From Armatimonadaceae bacterium (GTDB lineage: Bacteria; Armatimonadota; Armatimonadia; Armatimonadales; Armatimonadaceae), in assembly GCA_030446525.1 (NCBI GenBank), contig JAUJNC010000117.1, forward strand, positions 1-13,990: a stretch of DNA of 13,990 nucleotides, written 5' to 3'. Below, piece after piece: positions 6,128-13,990 of the stretch; position 1 is the stretch's first letter; every line of letters starts with the position of its first letter. Both the position numbers and the translations under genes were made by a program. The notes beneath the pieces were generated by a model. The model was not told the origin of the DNA. It was given only the letters and a program-made list of their open reading frames with translations, and made no database searches.

Positions 6128-6870
6128 ATGCCGCCACACCCACGCCGACCCTTGCGGTCCCTGCGTCTCCCCGCGCTCCTTTTCATCGTCCTCTGCTCGG
6201 CGTTGCCGGCCCGCGCCGATAACCCGCTGCTGGACCGTAACGGCAACCCGAACGCTTTGTTCTGGACGGCCGGCGCGGCCACGGTCGCCCTCGACGAGCC
6301 ATTGTACGATCTGGCGCGGCGCCTCGATTCGCCCGCGACGCACAGGGCCGCGGTAGCGATCAACAATCTGGGCGACGCGCGCGTGCAAGTGACGGCACTG
6401 GCCGTGATGGCCCTGGCCGGAGGCAAAGCCGACAGGATCATCGCGCGCCGGGGCCTTCACGGGCTGGTGGCGGGGGCTGCTGGTGACCGCCCTCAAGAAC
6501 GCGACCCGTAAGTCGCGCCCCTGGACGGGCGCGGCCCCGACTACGGCGTCCGCCCGGAGGAAAGGTCGCGCAGGAGGAGGGGCTTCCGCCGGCGGAGAGC
6601 CGGGAGAGGTGGCGCGGCACATCGACGCGAACCAGTCCTTCCCGTCCGGGCACACGATGGCGGCGTTTTCCCCTCGCCACGGTTCTGGCGAAGGAGCGCC
6701 CGCGCGACCGGGAACTTGTCTACGCCCTGGCTGCGTTAGTAGGATTGTCGCGCATACGCCTGAAGCAGCACTGGCCCTCCGACGTGTTCTTCGGGGCGGC
6801 GGTGGGGATCGCGGCGGGCAGCGCGGCCAAGCAGGACGTCCCGTTCGGCCTGATGTTCCGCGTACGGTGA
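6128..6870 (+). pseudogene. PAP2-family phosphatase gene, broken by frameshifts
   Basis: Remnant of a type 2 phosphatidic-acid-phosphatase family gene, whose products dephosphorylate lipid phosphates or polyprenyl pyrophosphate at the membrane. Frame 1 of the reading (6128 to about 6445) gives a signal peptide ending LPARA and a helical start. The next frame carries motif 1, K..ATRKSRP (6495-6521), and motif 2, FPSGHTMAAF (to about 6668). A third frame carries motif 3, SRIRLKQHWPSD (6748-6783), and runs to the TGA at 6868. All three catalytic motifs are intact and in order but lie in different frames. One break is one extra base in TTTTCCCC (6666-6673); another falls around 6430-6460. Between motifs 1 and 2, GC at third positions suggests two more frame changes that cancel. 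Clustered indels favour true decay, but local sequence error would look the same. Promoter and ribosome site are in good order. Confidence 0.8.
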
Positions 6871-6930
6871 CAAAGGCGAACACGGAGAAGAGTTGCGTCG
6901 CTCGCACGGTAACAAGAGGAGGAGACAAGG

Positions 6931-8172
6931 GTGGTAACCCGCCCTTTGCTGCTGCTCGCGGTGACGGTCTTTATCGACCTGCTCGGCTTCGGGCTGATCA
7001 TACCGAACCTGCCGCAGTATATCGAGACGGCGGTCGGCCCCGACCACGCGCAGGCGGCCAGCATCGGCGGCTTGCTGGCGGCGTCGTACTCGTTCACGCA
7101 GTTCCTGTTCGCGCCGTTCTGGGGCAGGTACTCCGACCGCGCGGGCCGCAGGCCAGTCCTGCTCCTTTCCCTGCTCGGGGTGGCCGGGGCGTTCACCCTT
7201 TTCGGACTGGCCGAAGACCACCTCTGGATGCTGTTCGCCGCGCGTCTGCTGGCGGGTGTGCTCTCCTCGGCGTCCATCGGCGTCGCTTTCGCCTACGTCG
7301 CCGACTTCACGACCGCGGAGATCCGCGCGCGCGGGCTGGGCGTGCTCGGGGCGTGTTTCGGGCTCGGTTTTAGAGTCGGGCCCGCCGTCGGCGGCGAGCT
7401 GAGCCGCATCAGCCTGGGAACGCCGGCGTTCGTGGCGGCGGGCATGGCGCTCGTCAACTTCGCCTTCACCTGGCGCTTCCTGCCCGAATCGCTGTCGGCC
7501 AGAGACCGGGAAGAGGCTCAGGCGCTGGGCAGCGGCTATTCCCTGGGCCTGCTGCTGCGCGTGGTGCGGGGCCCGGCGGGGTTTCTGTTCGGGCTCACGT
7601 TTCTGGTCACCTTCTCCTTCACGGCCCTGGAGCAGACGTTCGGCTTTTACCTGCTGAGCGTGCCTTCGTTCGGGGTCACGGGCGAGAACCAGCCGGTCGT
7701 GACCGGCAGGCTGCTGGGCCTGATGGGGGTCATCGTCGTCCTGGTGCAGGGGGGGCTGATCGGCAGGCTCGTCCGGCGCTTCGGCGAGGGGGCCGTGGCA
7801 CTGGCCGGGATCGCACTCATGGTGGTGGGCTTCGCCCTGTTTCCCCTGCCCGGCGCGCTGTGGGCGCTGGCGGCAGGCCCGCTCGTCCCGATCAGCCTGG
7901 GTTCGGCCCTGACGCGCCCGGCCCTGTCCGCCCTGGTTTCGCACCGGGCCGAACTGGGCCAGGGGCTGACGCTTTCCACGTCCTCGTCGTTCGATTCTCT
8001 GGCGCGCACGCTGGGGCCGATCCTGGGCGGCTGGCTGTTTTACACGTTCGGCGCCCGTGCGCCCTACCTGTTCGCGGCGATCGTCATGGCCCTCGCGCTG
8101 TCGCTGGCTCTGGCGAAGCGGGGCGAGATGGCTTTGCGGGTCCCTTTGAGCAGCCCGGTGCAGGGGGTTTGA
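6931..8172 (+). CDS. Major facilitator superfamily transporter, TetA-like drug:H+ antiporter type
   Basis: Inner-membrane secondary transporter of 413 residues with about 12 hydrophobic helices. Seen: TM1 FIDLLGFGLIIPNLP as in the DHA1/TetA group, cytoplasmic motif A GRYSDRAGRRPVLLL (residues 65-79) between TM2 and TM3, and a motif-C-like GLGFRVGPAVGG in TM5, which marks antiporters. The middle loop separates two six-helix halves near FLPESLSARDREEA. The GTG start at 6931 has AGGAGG (6917-6922) 8 nt upstream. It follows the PAP2 remnant by 60 nt and overlaps in control with the lipoprotein gene that begins 2 nt past its stop. The substrate is unknown; export of a drug-like or lipid-linked compound is a family-based guess. 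Confidence 0.93.
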   Translation: MVTRPLLLLAVTVFIDLLGFGLIIPNLPQYIETAVGPDHAQAASIGGLLAASYSFTQFLFAPFWGRYSDRAGRRPVLLLSLLGVAGAFTLFGLAEDHLWMLFAARLLAGVLSSASIGVAFAYVADFTTAEIRARGLGVLGACFGLGFRVGPAVGGELSRISLGTPAFVAAGMALVNFAFTWRFLPESLSARDREEAQALGSGYSLGLLLRVVRGPAGFLFGLTFLVTFSFTALEQTFGFYLLSVPSFGVTGENQPVVTGRLLGLMGVIVVLVQGGLIGRLVRRFGEGAVALAGIALMVVGFALFPLPGALWALAAGPLVPISLGSALTRPALSALVSHRAELGQGLTLSTSSSFDSLARTLGPILGGWLFYTFGARAPYLFAAIVMALALSLALAKRGEMALRVPLSSPVQGV

Positions 8173-8174
8173 CG

Positions 8175-8894
8175 ATGACGATGCGCGCCCTGGTCCTCCT
8201 CACCCTGACGCTTCTGCTCGCGGGCTGCGGGCGCAACGTGGAGCAGGTGGCGGAGCGCCAGATCAACGGCCTGCTGCCAACCCTGGTCGGGCCCGCCGAC
8301 AAATACGCCACGCGCGTGCGCGGCAGGCCCGATGCGCTCCTGCGCGGGCGCATGCGCAGCGTTCACATCGAGGGGGAGGGGGTCGGCATGGCCGGGGAGC
8401 TGACGCTCGACACGCTGATCCTGGACCTGACGGGGGTGTCGGTCGACATGAACGCCAAACGCCTGAGCGGCATCGAGAGTATCACCTTCTCCGCGACGCT
8501 GGGCGAGGAAAACCTGAACCGCTACGTCCGCTCGCGTCGCCCCGACATCTTCGGGCTGCAGGTGGCGCTCGGCCGGTCCGGCGCCACGGTCTCGGCCCGG
8601 CCGGAGATCTTCGGCGGCATCAGCGCGCCCATCGCGGTGGAGGGGGTGATGAGGCCGCGCCCCGGGGGCAGCCTGCTCGACTTCATCCCGGCAGGCGCCC
8701 GCGTTTCCGTCGTTCCGGTCCCCGCGCCCGCGCTGCGCTACCTGGCGGATCGACTCAACCCGGTGGTGGACCTATCCACCCTGCGCGTCCCCGTGCGGGT
8801 GGAAAGGGCCGAGATCCGGCAGGGCGCGCTGCTGCTTTCGGGCACGGTCGATCCGGCCGCCCTCCTCCAGGAAGGCCCCCTCCGCCCCCAATAA
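8175..8894 (+). CDS. DUF2993/LmeA-like lipoprotein
   Basis: Predicted lipoprotein of 239 residues. The N-terminal MTMRALVLLTLTLLLAGC is a lipoprotein signal with lipobox LAGC and Cys18 as the lipidated residue. What follows (VEQVAERQINGLLP, VRGRPDALLRGRMRSVHIEGEGV) resembles the DUF2993/LmeA family, lipid-binding-fold proteins first known from mycobacterial lipomannan synthesis. The body is a run of alternating strands (LTLDTLILDLTGVSVD, IESITFSATL, LRVPVRVERAEI), as expected for a tubular lipid-binding fold. ATG at 8175 is preferred over 8181 because AGGGGG (8162-8167) is 7 nt away. It starts 2 nt after the transporter's stop, so both are cotranslated. A role in envelope lipid or glycolipid handling is an inference; in this organism the ligand is unknown. 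Confidence 0.75.
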   Translation: MTMRALVLLTLTLLLAGCGRNVEQVAERQINGLLPTLVGPADKYATRVRGRPDALLRGRMRSVHIEGEGVGMAGELTLDTLILDLTGVSVDMNAKRLSGIESITFSATLGEENLNRYVRSRRPDIFGLQVALGRSGATVSARPEIFGGISAPIAVEGVMRPRPGGSLLDFIPAGARVSVVPVPAPALRYLADRLNPVVDLSTLRVPVRVERAEIRQGALLLSGTVDPAALLQEGPLRPQ

Positions 8895-8900
8895 TGGGGG
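8885..8900. terminator. Weak hairpin between convergent genes
   Basis: CCCCCA (8885-8890), loop ATAA, TGGGGG (8895-8900). The loop holds the lipoprotein stop codon TAA (8892-8894). No T-run follows on either strand, so termination is doubtful; no better candidate is visible in the 43-nt gap before the convergent gene. Confidence 0.25.
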
Positions 8901-8937
8901 GACCGGATCACGCGGGCCGAAGGCTTTACCGGTTTGC

Positions 8938-10887
8938 TTAGCGCGGTGTCCGGACACGCACCTCCGAGGAGGCCGCACCGTTGCCGTTCGCGTTGAACGC
9001 CCGGACCTTCAGCCGGTACTCGGTGTTGGGGGCCAAACCGGTGAGCGTGATTCTCGTTTCGTCCGGGCCGGTTGTTGCGCCCGCCAACGGCGCGTTGTTT
9101 CTCAGGATCTGGTAGCCGGTCTCGTCCACGCCCCGGTCGCTCGCATCGCCCCAGGAGAGGGTGACCGAGGTGCTGCTCAGGTCGTCCTGGGTGAGACCGC
9201 CCGGCGCGACCGGCACGAAGCCCGTGTTTTCACCGAGCGACGTGCCGGTGAATGTGCGGCCCGGCGCGACGCTGACGGCGCCGCCGCTGCCCGCGTTGTT
9301 GTGTACGGCGTTGCCCTCGCCGCCGGCGCCGCCGATCAGGGTGATGCCGCCTTGAACGGAGTTGTTGCGGATAAGGACGTTGTTCAGAGAGTAGGCGCGG
9401 CCTTCGGCGTCGGCCCAGACCCAGATCGAGTTGCCGGTCGGGGTCCCGCTGCGGTTGGTCACGGTGTTGCCGGTGATCGTGACGTTATGGATGTCCCGGG
9501 GCCGGTACACGCCGATGTAGCTGTTCACGTCGTTGCCGCGCACGGTCCAGCCGTCGACGACCGTGCCGGTGTTGTCCTGCAGCAGCCCCTCGCCGTCGTT
9601 GCTGTTGTAGCCCTGCGCCGAACCGTTCGCGTTCAGGAGCCGGTGGGTGTAGACGCGGACGGAGTTGTTTTCGGTCAGGATGTCCCGGCCCGAGACGTGG
9701 ATGCCCCGGTTCTCGTAGGTGACCGAGCCGGTCGGCCTGTGCTGGCCGGTGGGGAAGACGGTCGCCGTCTTGTTCGGGTCGTCCAGGACCAGGTTGTCCT
9801 GGACCACCAGCCCCCGGCCGTTCGCCTTGATCCCGTTGCGCATGGTGTGGTACACCCGGTTGTCGCGCACCACGATGCCCTCACGGAACAGGCCGGGGGC
9901 CGTCTCGGGCGTGGCGTACCACGGGTGCGGCGCGTCGTTGATGACCATGCCGGCCTGATCGGTGTGGCGGAACACGGCCTGGCCGGGCCGGTCCAGGGCG
10001 ACGAGCCGGTCGGTCGACCGGGGCGTGCCGCTCGTCGAATCACGGATGACGTAGCCGATCTGCTCGAAGTCGTCGGTCGGGTTGTCATTGATCCGGTTAT
10101 TAGCGACCAGGGCGTTCTCGAACACGCCGACACGGATGTTGGTCTCGAAACGGTTGTGCCAGCGCTGCCAGCCGTGCTGGAAGGGCACGGTCTCGCCGGT
10201 GTCCGAGAAGGTGATCGTGCGGCGCGGGATGGAGTCATCCGGGCTGCCCGCGTTGTTGGTGCGCGTGCCGAAGACGACGTGGTTGCGATTACGTGACGTG
10301 TTCGGGTCGCCGCCGATCTTGATACCGGCCCGGTTGATGTCCAGATTCACCAGGCCGAGGTTGCTGTCCGTCTGCGGCGACCGCGCGAAGATCTTCTTGA
10401 ACGCGGTCTCGTCAGGCGTCCCGTCGCCCTCGAAGGAGGGGACGTACCGCGGGAAAAGGAGCCGGGAAAGCGGCGGCTGGTAATCGTCGCTCCGGGCATC
10501 GCTGTTTTGGGAGCTTTCGCCGCGCAGCACGACGCCGTCCTTGAGGTAGATGTGGTCGGTAAACCGGTACGTTCCCGGGGGGAAATAGACCACGCCTCCG
10601 CCGCTCTTGCTGGCCGCGTCGCGGGCGGCCGCGAAGGCGACATCATTGGGCGTCTCGCCGTCCGGGGCGCCGCCGTAGTCCAGGATATCGAAGACGTTAT
10701 CCCACCGTATTTTGTTGGTCCAGGGATACGCGTCCGCGCCGTAAGCCGCGGCGATCGGGTTGTCGGTGGGGGCGTTCTTGGCGCCCCCCGGCAACGGCTT
10801 TCGGGCGGCCGTGGGGGCGGCCAGAGCCGCCAGAACGATGAGCAGGACGGCGCGGCGGCGCGCGTCCGGGTGTAGGGCCCAAAACAT
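8938..10887 (-). CDS. Secreted right-handed beta-helix protein (pectate-lyase-type) with FN3 domain
   Basis: Exported 649-residue protein. Start is the ATG at 10887, with AAAGGA 8 nt upstream; a longer frame to 11091 only reads antisense of the preceding gene. MFWALHPDARRRAVLLIVLAALAAPTAA is a signal peptide cut near residue 28. Residues ~60-125 (VFDILDYGGAPDG, GGGVVYFPPGTYRF, LKDGVVLRGES) are the entry of a pectate-lyase-3 type beta-helix. Residues ~200-555 repeat short coils such as VRDNRVYHTM, VQDNLVLDD, ILTENNSVRV, VTITGNTVTN and IRNNSV, each with the N-N turn typical of parallel beta-helix rungs. Residues ~560-649 are a fibronectin type III domain (VTLSWGDAS, YQILRNN, LTGLAPNTEYRLKVRAFNANG). 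It probably binds or cleaves an extracellular polysaccharide; catalytic residues cannot be assigned by eye. Its ATG overlaps the upstream TGA as TGATG. Confidence 0.92.
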   Translation of the reverse strand: MFWALHPDARRRAVLLIVLAALAAPTAARKPLPGGAKNAPTDNPIAAAYGADAYPWTNKIRWDNVFDILDYGGAPDGETPNDVAFAAARDAASKSGGGVVYFPPGTYRFTDHIYLKDGVVLRGESSQNSDARSDDYQPPLSRLLFPRYVPSFEGDGTPDETAFKKIFARSPQTDSNLGLVNLDINRAGIKIGGDPNTSRNRNHVVFGTRTNNAGSPDDSIPRRTITFSDTGETVPFQHGWQRWHNRFETNIRVGVFENALVANNRINDNPTDDFEQIGYVIRDSTSGTPRSTDRLVALDRPGQAVFRHTDQAGMVINDAPHPWYATPETAPGLFREGIVVRDNRVYHTMRNGIKANGRGLVVQDNLVLDDPNKTATVFPTGQHRPTGSVTYENRGIHVSGRDILTENNSVRVYTHRLLNANGSAQGYNSNDGEGLLQDNTGTVVDGWTVRGNDVNSYIGVYRPRDIHNVTITGNTVTNRSGTPTGNSIWVWADAEGRAYSLNNVLIRNNSVQGGITLIGGAGGEGNAVHNNAGSGGAVSVAPGRTFTGTSLGENTGFVPVAPGGLTQDDLSSTSVTLSWGDASDRGVDETGYQILRNNAPLAGATTGPDETRITLTGLAPNTEYRLKVRAFNANGNGAASSEVRVRTPR

Positions 10888-11784
10888 CAAGACGATCCTT
10901 TCGTGTCGGGGCGGCGCCAGCCGTTTGCCTCGGCGGCCGCGATGGCAAAGCCCATCGCTTCCTCGGTGCGCTGGGCCCACCGCAGGCGCTCGTACAGCGG
11001 GCGGGCCTCGGGGGCGATCCGGCGTAAAAAAGCGTCGGACGTGATCCAGGCGAAGTCCTCGGGCGTCCCCCACTCCTTGAGCGGCACCCACTGCGCCTGG
11101 GCCGAGTAGTGCAGCGTCAGCCGCTCGCCCTCGATCCCGGAGCGGCCCCGGTGCAGGGTGTGGGCGTCCATGTACAGGATGTCACCCGGCTCCAGCGCGG
11201 CGACGACCTGGCCGGGCAGATCGGCGGTCTTGTCGTGGCGCAGGGCGTGCCACTCGCCCTCGGTGAGCGGGCGGCGGTGCGAGCCGGGAACGACGAGGAA
11301 GCAGTCGTCGAAGTTGAGCGCGGCGTTGAACTGCACGTGGTCCTGCGCCTCCGGCTTGTGGTGGATCCCGTCATAAAGGGGCAGGTCCACCTGGTCGCGG
11401 TGCCAGTGGAGGTCGTAGCCGACGACCTTGGGCGTCCACAAAACCTTGATGCCCCAGGCGCGCGGCTCCGGTCCGAGCAGCGCATGCAGCGCGTGACGGA
11501 CGCGCGCGTGGGCGAAGACGTTGACGAGATCGGGCTCGAAGAGGCTCGGCCGCGTGATCTCGTTCACCCCAGGTCGCCAGCGGCCTCGAACCGTCGGGGA
11601 TGATCGCCCGGTTCTCGGCGTCGCCGTACCAGAAGCGCGTGCCGGGCGGCAGCGTCTCCCGCGTCCTCTGCTGCACGGCGGCGGCCAGTCTGCGCAAGTG
11701 GTCAAGCTCGGCGGGGGAGAAGACGCCGCGCTCGATGAGGTAGCCGTCTCGCTTGAACTGTTCGACGTGTTCCGGTGTTAGCAT
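10887..11784 (-). CDS. Phytanoyl-CoA dioxygenase (PhyH) family protein, interrupted by one-base frameshift
   Basis: Fe(II)/2-oxoglutarate-dependent oxygenase family member, about 298 residues once the frame is repaired, normal for the family. The N-terminal part from ATG 11784 reads MLTPEHVEQFKRDGYLIERG, the usual PhyH opening, up to RPLATWG. One surplus base in the CCCC run at 11567-11570 shifts the frame; the other frame continues with VNEITRPSLFEPDLVNV to the TGA at 10887-10889. The iron ligands are visible in the second part: H-x-D in LHWHRDQVDLPLYDG, and the distal His in MDAHTLHRGRSG, with the following Arg a candidate for 2-oxoglutarate binding. The core motifs and C-terminus are intact, so a sequencing slip is as likely as a real mutation. 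It lies between two genes for secreted glycan-type proteins; the substrate may be a sugar-derived compound. Its TGA overlaps the next ATG. Confidence 0.88.
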
Positions 11785-11811
11785 AGTTGTCGGATTGTGT
11801 CCTCGGTCGTT

Positions 11812-13728
11812 TTATCGCACGTTCTCGTAGCGCCAAACGGGCCAGTCGCCGGTGAAATCGATGGTCATCCGCCTGCGTCCGTCGTTTACCGTCAGCACGC
11901 CGGCCTTTAGCGGCTGGCGGACATACGGGCTGTCGTAGACGGGCCAATCGGCGAAGACCAGCCTCTTGCCGTTCGTCCAGGCCTCCGGCTTGCCGCCGGG
12001 TACCCCCGGGCCGCCCGTGTGGCGCAGGGCGAGCGTGTCGCCATAAAGGCTCTTATAGGTGACGAGGCGCCCGGATGTGAACCGCGACAGGTCGAGCTGC
12101 GTTTTCGTTCGGACCGCGCGAGCGAAGTCGTCCAGCGTCGCGTACTGCGCGCGGGTGGCGGTGTCCAGAACCCAGCCGCAAAGCGCGCCGTCGGTCTGGA
12201 GCCATTTGTACTCGGGGTACTCCCTGGTCTTGACCGTGCCGTCCTTTTCTTTTTCCTGCGTGCGGCCCGACCAATCCGCCAGGTCCACCCAGCGCGTGTT
12301 CGTGCCCAGCGGACGTGCGGCGACGTAGGCGCCGCCCGCCGCAAAGAAGTACCAGCCGCCCTCCCTGAGCGGGTCGGGGAGAACGGCGGGCACGGCCAGC
12401 AGCGAGCGCGGCGCGGTCCGCTCGTCGGCGCGGGGGTCGGGCACGTGGCAGACGTTGATCATCGCACCCCGTTCCTGGTGGTACTGATCGTACGGGGAGC
12501 GGCCCTCCACGGGGAAGTGGCGGTGGTAGCCGTTCGCTGCGCCGAAGACAAGGGTGGTTTTGCGCTCAGGTGCGCGCACGGCGAGCTTGAACAGGGTCGT
12601 CTGCGGCCAGATCACGCCCGTGGTCTGGTTGCCCGGCGTCGGGTCGTAGAGCGTGCCCATCGCGAACTGGTCGGTGTAGTATCCGTACTCCTGGTAAACG
12701 TTGCCCTCGGTGTAGCCGTAGTACTGCGGCTTCGACGCCCGCACGGCGAACGGCAGCGCCACCTCTTTGCGGGCGATGCGGCCGACAACCGGATCGGGGC
12801 GATACGAGGAGAGCGCCGGCCCGATGGCGTAGCGGACCGCGCCGTTTGCGGGGGACAGGTCCGGCTCGAAGCCCGGGGGCGCGCCGCCGAACCAGAGCCA
12901 CGCGAGCACATCGGAGTTCGCGTCGACGGGGGCGTTGGCGAAGCCGCGCGCCTCCGGCCCCGCGTGGAAGCCGTGGAAATACGTCATGCCATAGGCGACG
13001 CTGTACCAGTCGAGGGCGGCTTTGGCCAGTTCACGGATCTTCGGGTCTTTGGCGAAATCATAAACGTTCGCCCAGCCTGTCACGGTGAAGGTGACGTAGG
13101 TGCTGGAGTCCCACTCACCCATGCCGATGGTGTAGAGCTTCTTGCACTCCTCGCGCAGGAAGTTGAGGAAGTAGGCGCGGTCATCCCTTTCCGGATCGCC
13201 CGTGCCGCCTTTTTGGAACCGCTCGGCGAACAGGTAGCCGCTGGTGCGGCTCATCATGCCGTGGTTCTCCGTCCCGCCCGCGCGGAAGAGCGACAGGTGC
13301 CCGCCCTCGTTCTCATGAAACCACCCGCGGATGTCCGTCGGCAGGACGTTTTCGAAGCCGAAGAACAGGCGCGCCTTGTAGATGGCCGAAAAGTGGTACA
13401 GGCCGCGGTCGCCGGGGCTTGTGATCTTAGCCCTGTCTACCGACATGATCCAGCGGTAGGCGTGGAGCGCCTCGTTATCCTTGGGGTCGAAGTGCAGCTT
13501 GGCAGCGATGATCGGCTGGATGTACTTGTGCGGGTCGCCCAGCTTGATCCGCTCCGCCCACGCGATCTTTTCCGGCAGGCTTTCGGTCGCCTGCGCCCGC
13601 AGCAGCCTTTGGGCGCGCTCCCGCACCCCCTGGTCGGGCCGCACGTTTTCCTGCCCCCGCGCGGCCCCGCTCAGGAACACCGCCAGTACGAGTGCCACGA
13701 CGAACCACTTTGGCGATCGATGAAACAC
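11812..13728 (-). CDS. Secreted protein, alpha/alpha-toroid polysaccharide-lyase-like, uncharacterised
   Basis: Exported protein of 638 residues with no named function that I can assign. The GTG start at 13728 leads into a signal peptide (PKWFVVALVLAVFLSGAARG, cut near residue 25); AAAGGAG is 14 nt upstream, longer than usual. Residues ~30-310 are helical with aromatic-rich loops. They carry GTENHGMM (Asn155-His156) and GMGEWDSSTYV (Glu205, Tyr211), a spacing like the Asn/His and Tyr sets of toroid-fold lyases. The C-terminal half (~320-638) is strand-rich with many Tyr and Trp (QYYGYTEGNVYQEYGYYTDQ, GGWYFFAAGG), fitting beta-sandwich domains that follow the toroid in lyases of the alginate, heparin and chondroitin types. 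It heads the dioxygenase and beta-helix genes with a 27-nt gap. A lyase role is inferred from fold-like pattern and context only. Confidence 0.72.
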   Translation of the reverse strand: MFHRSPKWFVVALVLAVFLSGAARGQENVRPDQGVRERAQRLLRAQATESLPEKIAWAERIKLGDPHKYIQPIIAAKLHFDPKDNEALHAYRWIMSVDRAKITSPGDRGLYHFSAIYKARLFFGFENVLPTDIRGWFHENEGGHLSLFRAGGTENHGMMSRTSGYLFAERFQKGGTGDPERDDRAYFLNFLREECKKLYTIGMGEWDSSTYVTFTVTGWANVYDFAKDPKIRELAKAALDWYSVAYGMTYFHGFHAGPEARGFANAPVDANSDVLAWLWFGGAPPGFEPDLSPANGAVRYAIGPALSSYRPDPVVGRIARKEVALPFAVRASKPQYYGYTEGNVYQEYGYYTDQFAMGTLYDPTPGNQTTGVIWPQTTLFKLAVRAPERKTTLVFGAANGYHRHFPVEGRSPYDQYHQERGAMINVCHVPDPRADERTAPRSLLAVPAVLPDPLREGGWYFFAAGGAYVAARPLGTNTRWVDLADWSGRTQEKEKDGTVKTREYPEYKWLQTDGALCGWVLDTATRAQYATLDDFARAVRTKTQLDLSRFTSGRLVTYKSLYGDTLALRHTGGPGVPGGKPEAWTNGKRLVFADWPVYDSPYVRQPLKAGVLTVNDGRRRMTIDFTGDWPVWRYENVR

Positions 13729-13767
13729 GGGTATCTTTTCCGCTCCTTTGGACCGCGAGGTGTCCGG

Positions 13768-13979
13768 TTACCGTCGCCGGCATTCCACCGCAGCGGTGGC
13801 GGGATCGACCGTGATCTGGATCCCCTGGCCGCCCGCCGACGCCCGCAGCGTGCCGCTGCCCGAGTTTGGCCCCTGCAACAGCCGCGGCTCGCCCGTCGAG
13901 AAGCGCTCCGGCTGTGCCCGCGCGATACCAGGGCAATCAAGACGGCTAAAACGAACAAACTGTGCGCTCTGTGCTCCAC
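13768..13979 (-). CDS. Small secreted protein, probable one-base frameshift (or 3' end of an edge-crossing gene)
   Basis: Two readings compete. (1) GTG at 13979 gives MEHRAHSLFVLAVLIALV, a clear signal peptide, after an in-frame stop at 13988-13986. Restoring one lost base near the GGTATCG site (about 13928-13932) joins it to IARAQPERFSTGEPRLL and on to ITVDPATAAVECRRR, ending at the TAA 13768-13770. ARA|Q would then be the cleavage site and the mature chain only ~50 residues. (2) The frame of that C-terminal part is open to the window edge without any shift, giving the tail of a larger gene. GC at third positions is low upstream of the joint in reading 2 (about 6 of 21) and higher in reading 1 (about 15 of 21), so I favour reading 1. 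The C-terminus past the joint is well supported. Stop is 39 nt before the toroid gene, so they are likely cotranscribed. No family recognised. Confidence 0.42.
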
Positions 13980-13990
13980 GTGTGCTTACT

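Noticed and set aside
6736..7944. 402-codon - strand open frame opposite the transporter
   Set aside because: Extremely Gln/Arg/Glu-rich low-complexity reading, antisense to twelve clear membrane helices.
9301..10296. 331-codon + strand open frame opposite the beta-helix gene
   Set aside because: Val/Asp/Arg-rich mirror of the beta-helix repeats; no start signals.
10888..11091. N-terminal extension of the beta-helix gene
   Set aside because: Reads through the PhyH coding region out of frame; the signal peptide and Shine-Dalgarno fit the ATG at 10887.

Overview
The window is a high-GC bacterial chromosome segment packed with short-gap operons. GTG starts are common and Shine-Dalgarno sites are purine-rich. 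The gene mix is a serpin, paired sulfatases, a DUF2993/LmeA-like lipoprotein, beta-helix and toroid-type secreted proteins, and TatA-type genes next to secG. This fits an environmental bacterium of the Armatimonadota, Planctomycetota or Chloroflexota kind. I lean to Armatimonadota, but nothing here fixes the phylum.

Left block (1-2200, + strand). The 3' part of a serpin gene enters from the left edge with an inhibitory-type hinge. It is followed by a compact export operon of two TatA/B-like genes and secG. An extended -10 promoter drives this operon and a 28-bp perfect palindrome ends it. A 47-codon membrane-protein gene with its own promoter converges on the same terminator from the other strand.

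Sulfatase block (2427-5929, - strand). Two formylglycine-type sulfatases and a small uncharacterised beta-rich protein form one likely operon. None has a visible signal peptide, so desulfation is probably cytoplasmic.

Middle block (6050-8894, + strand). A consensus-like sigma70 promoter, whose -35 lies inside a 10-bp inverted repeat, precedes a broken PAP2-phosphatase gene spread over three frames. An MFS exporter gene and a coupled lipoprotein gene of the DUF2993/LmeA type follow.

Right block (8938-13990, - strand). In transcription order these are a small secreted protein of uncertain frame, a 638-residue secreted protein that looks like an alpha/alpha-toroid polysaccharide lyase, a phytanoyl-CoA-dioxygenase-family gene broken by one base, and a secreted pectate-lyase-type beta-helix protein with a C-terminal FN3 domain. 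The last two overlap as TGATG. Together with the sulfatases this suggests use of a complex, possibly sulfated polysaccharide. The toroid protein, the dioxygenase and the small beta-rich protein have no assigned roles. I found no RNA genes, CRISPR arrays, insertion sequences or attachment sites.
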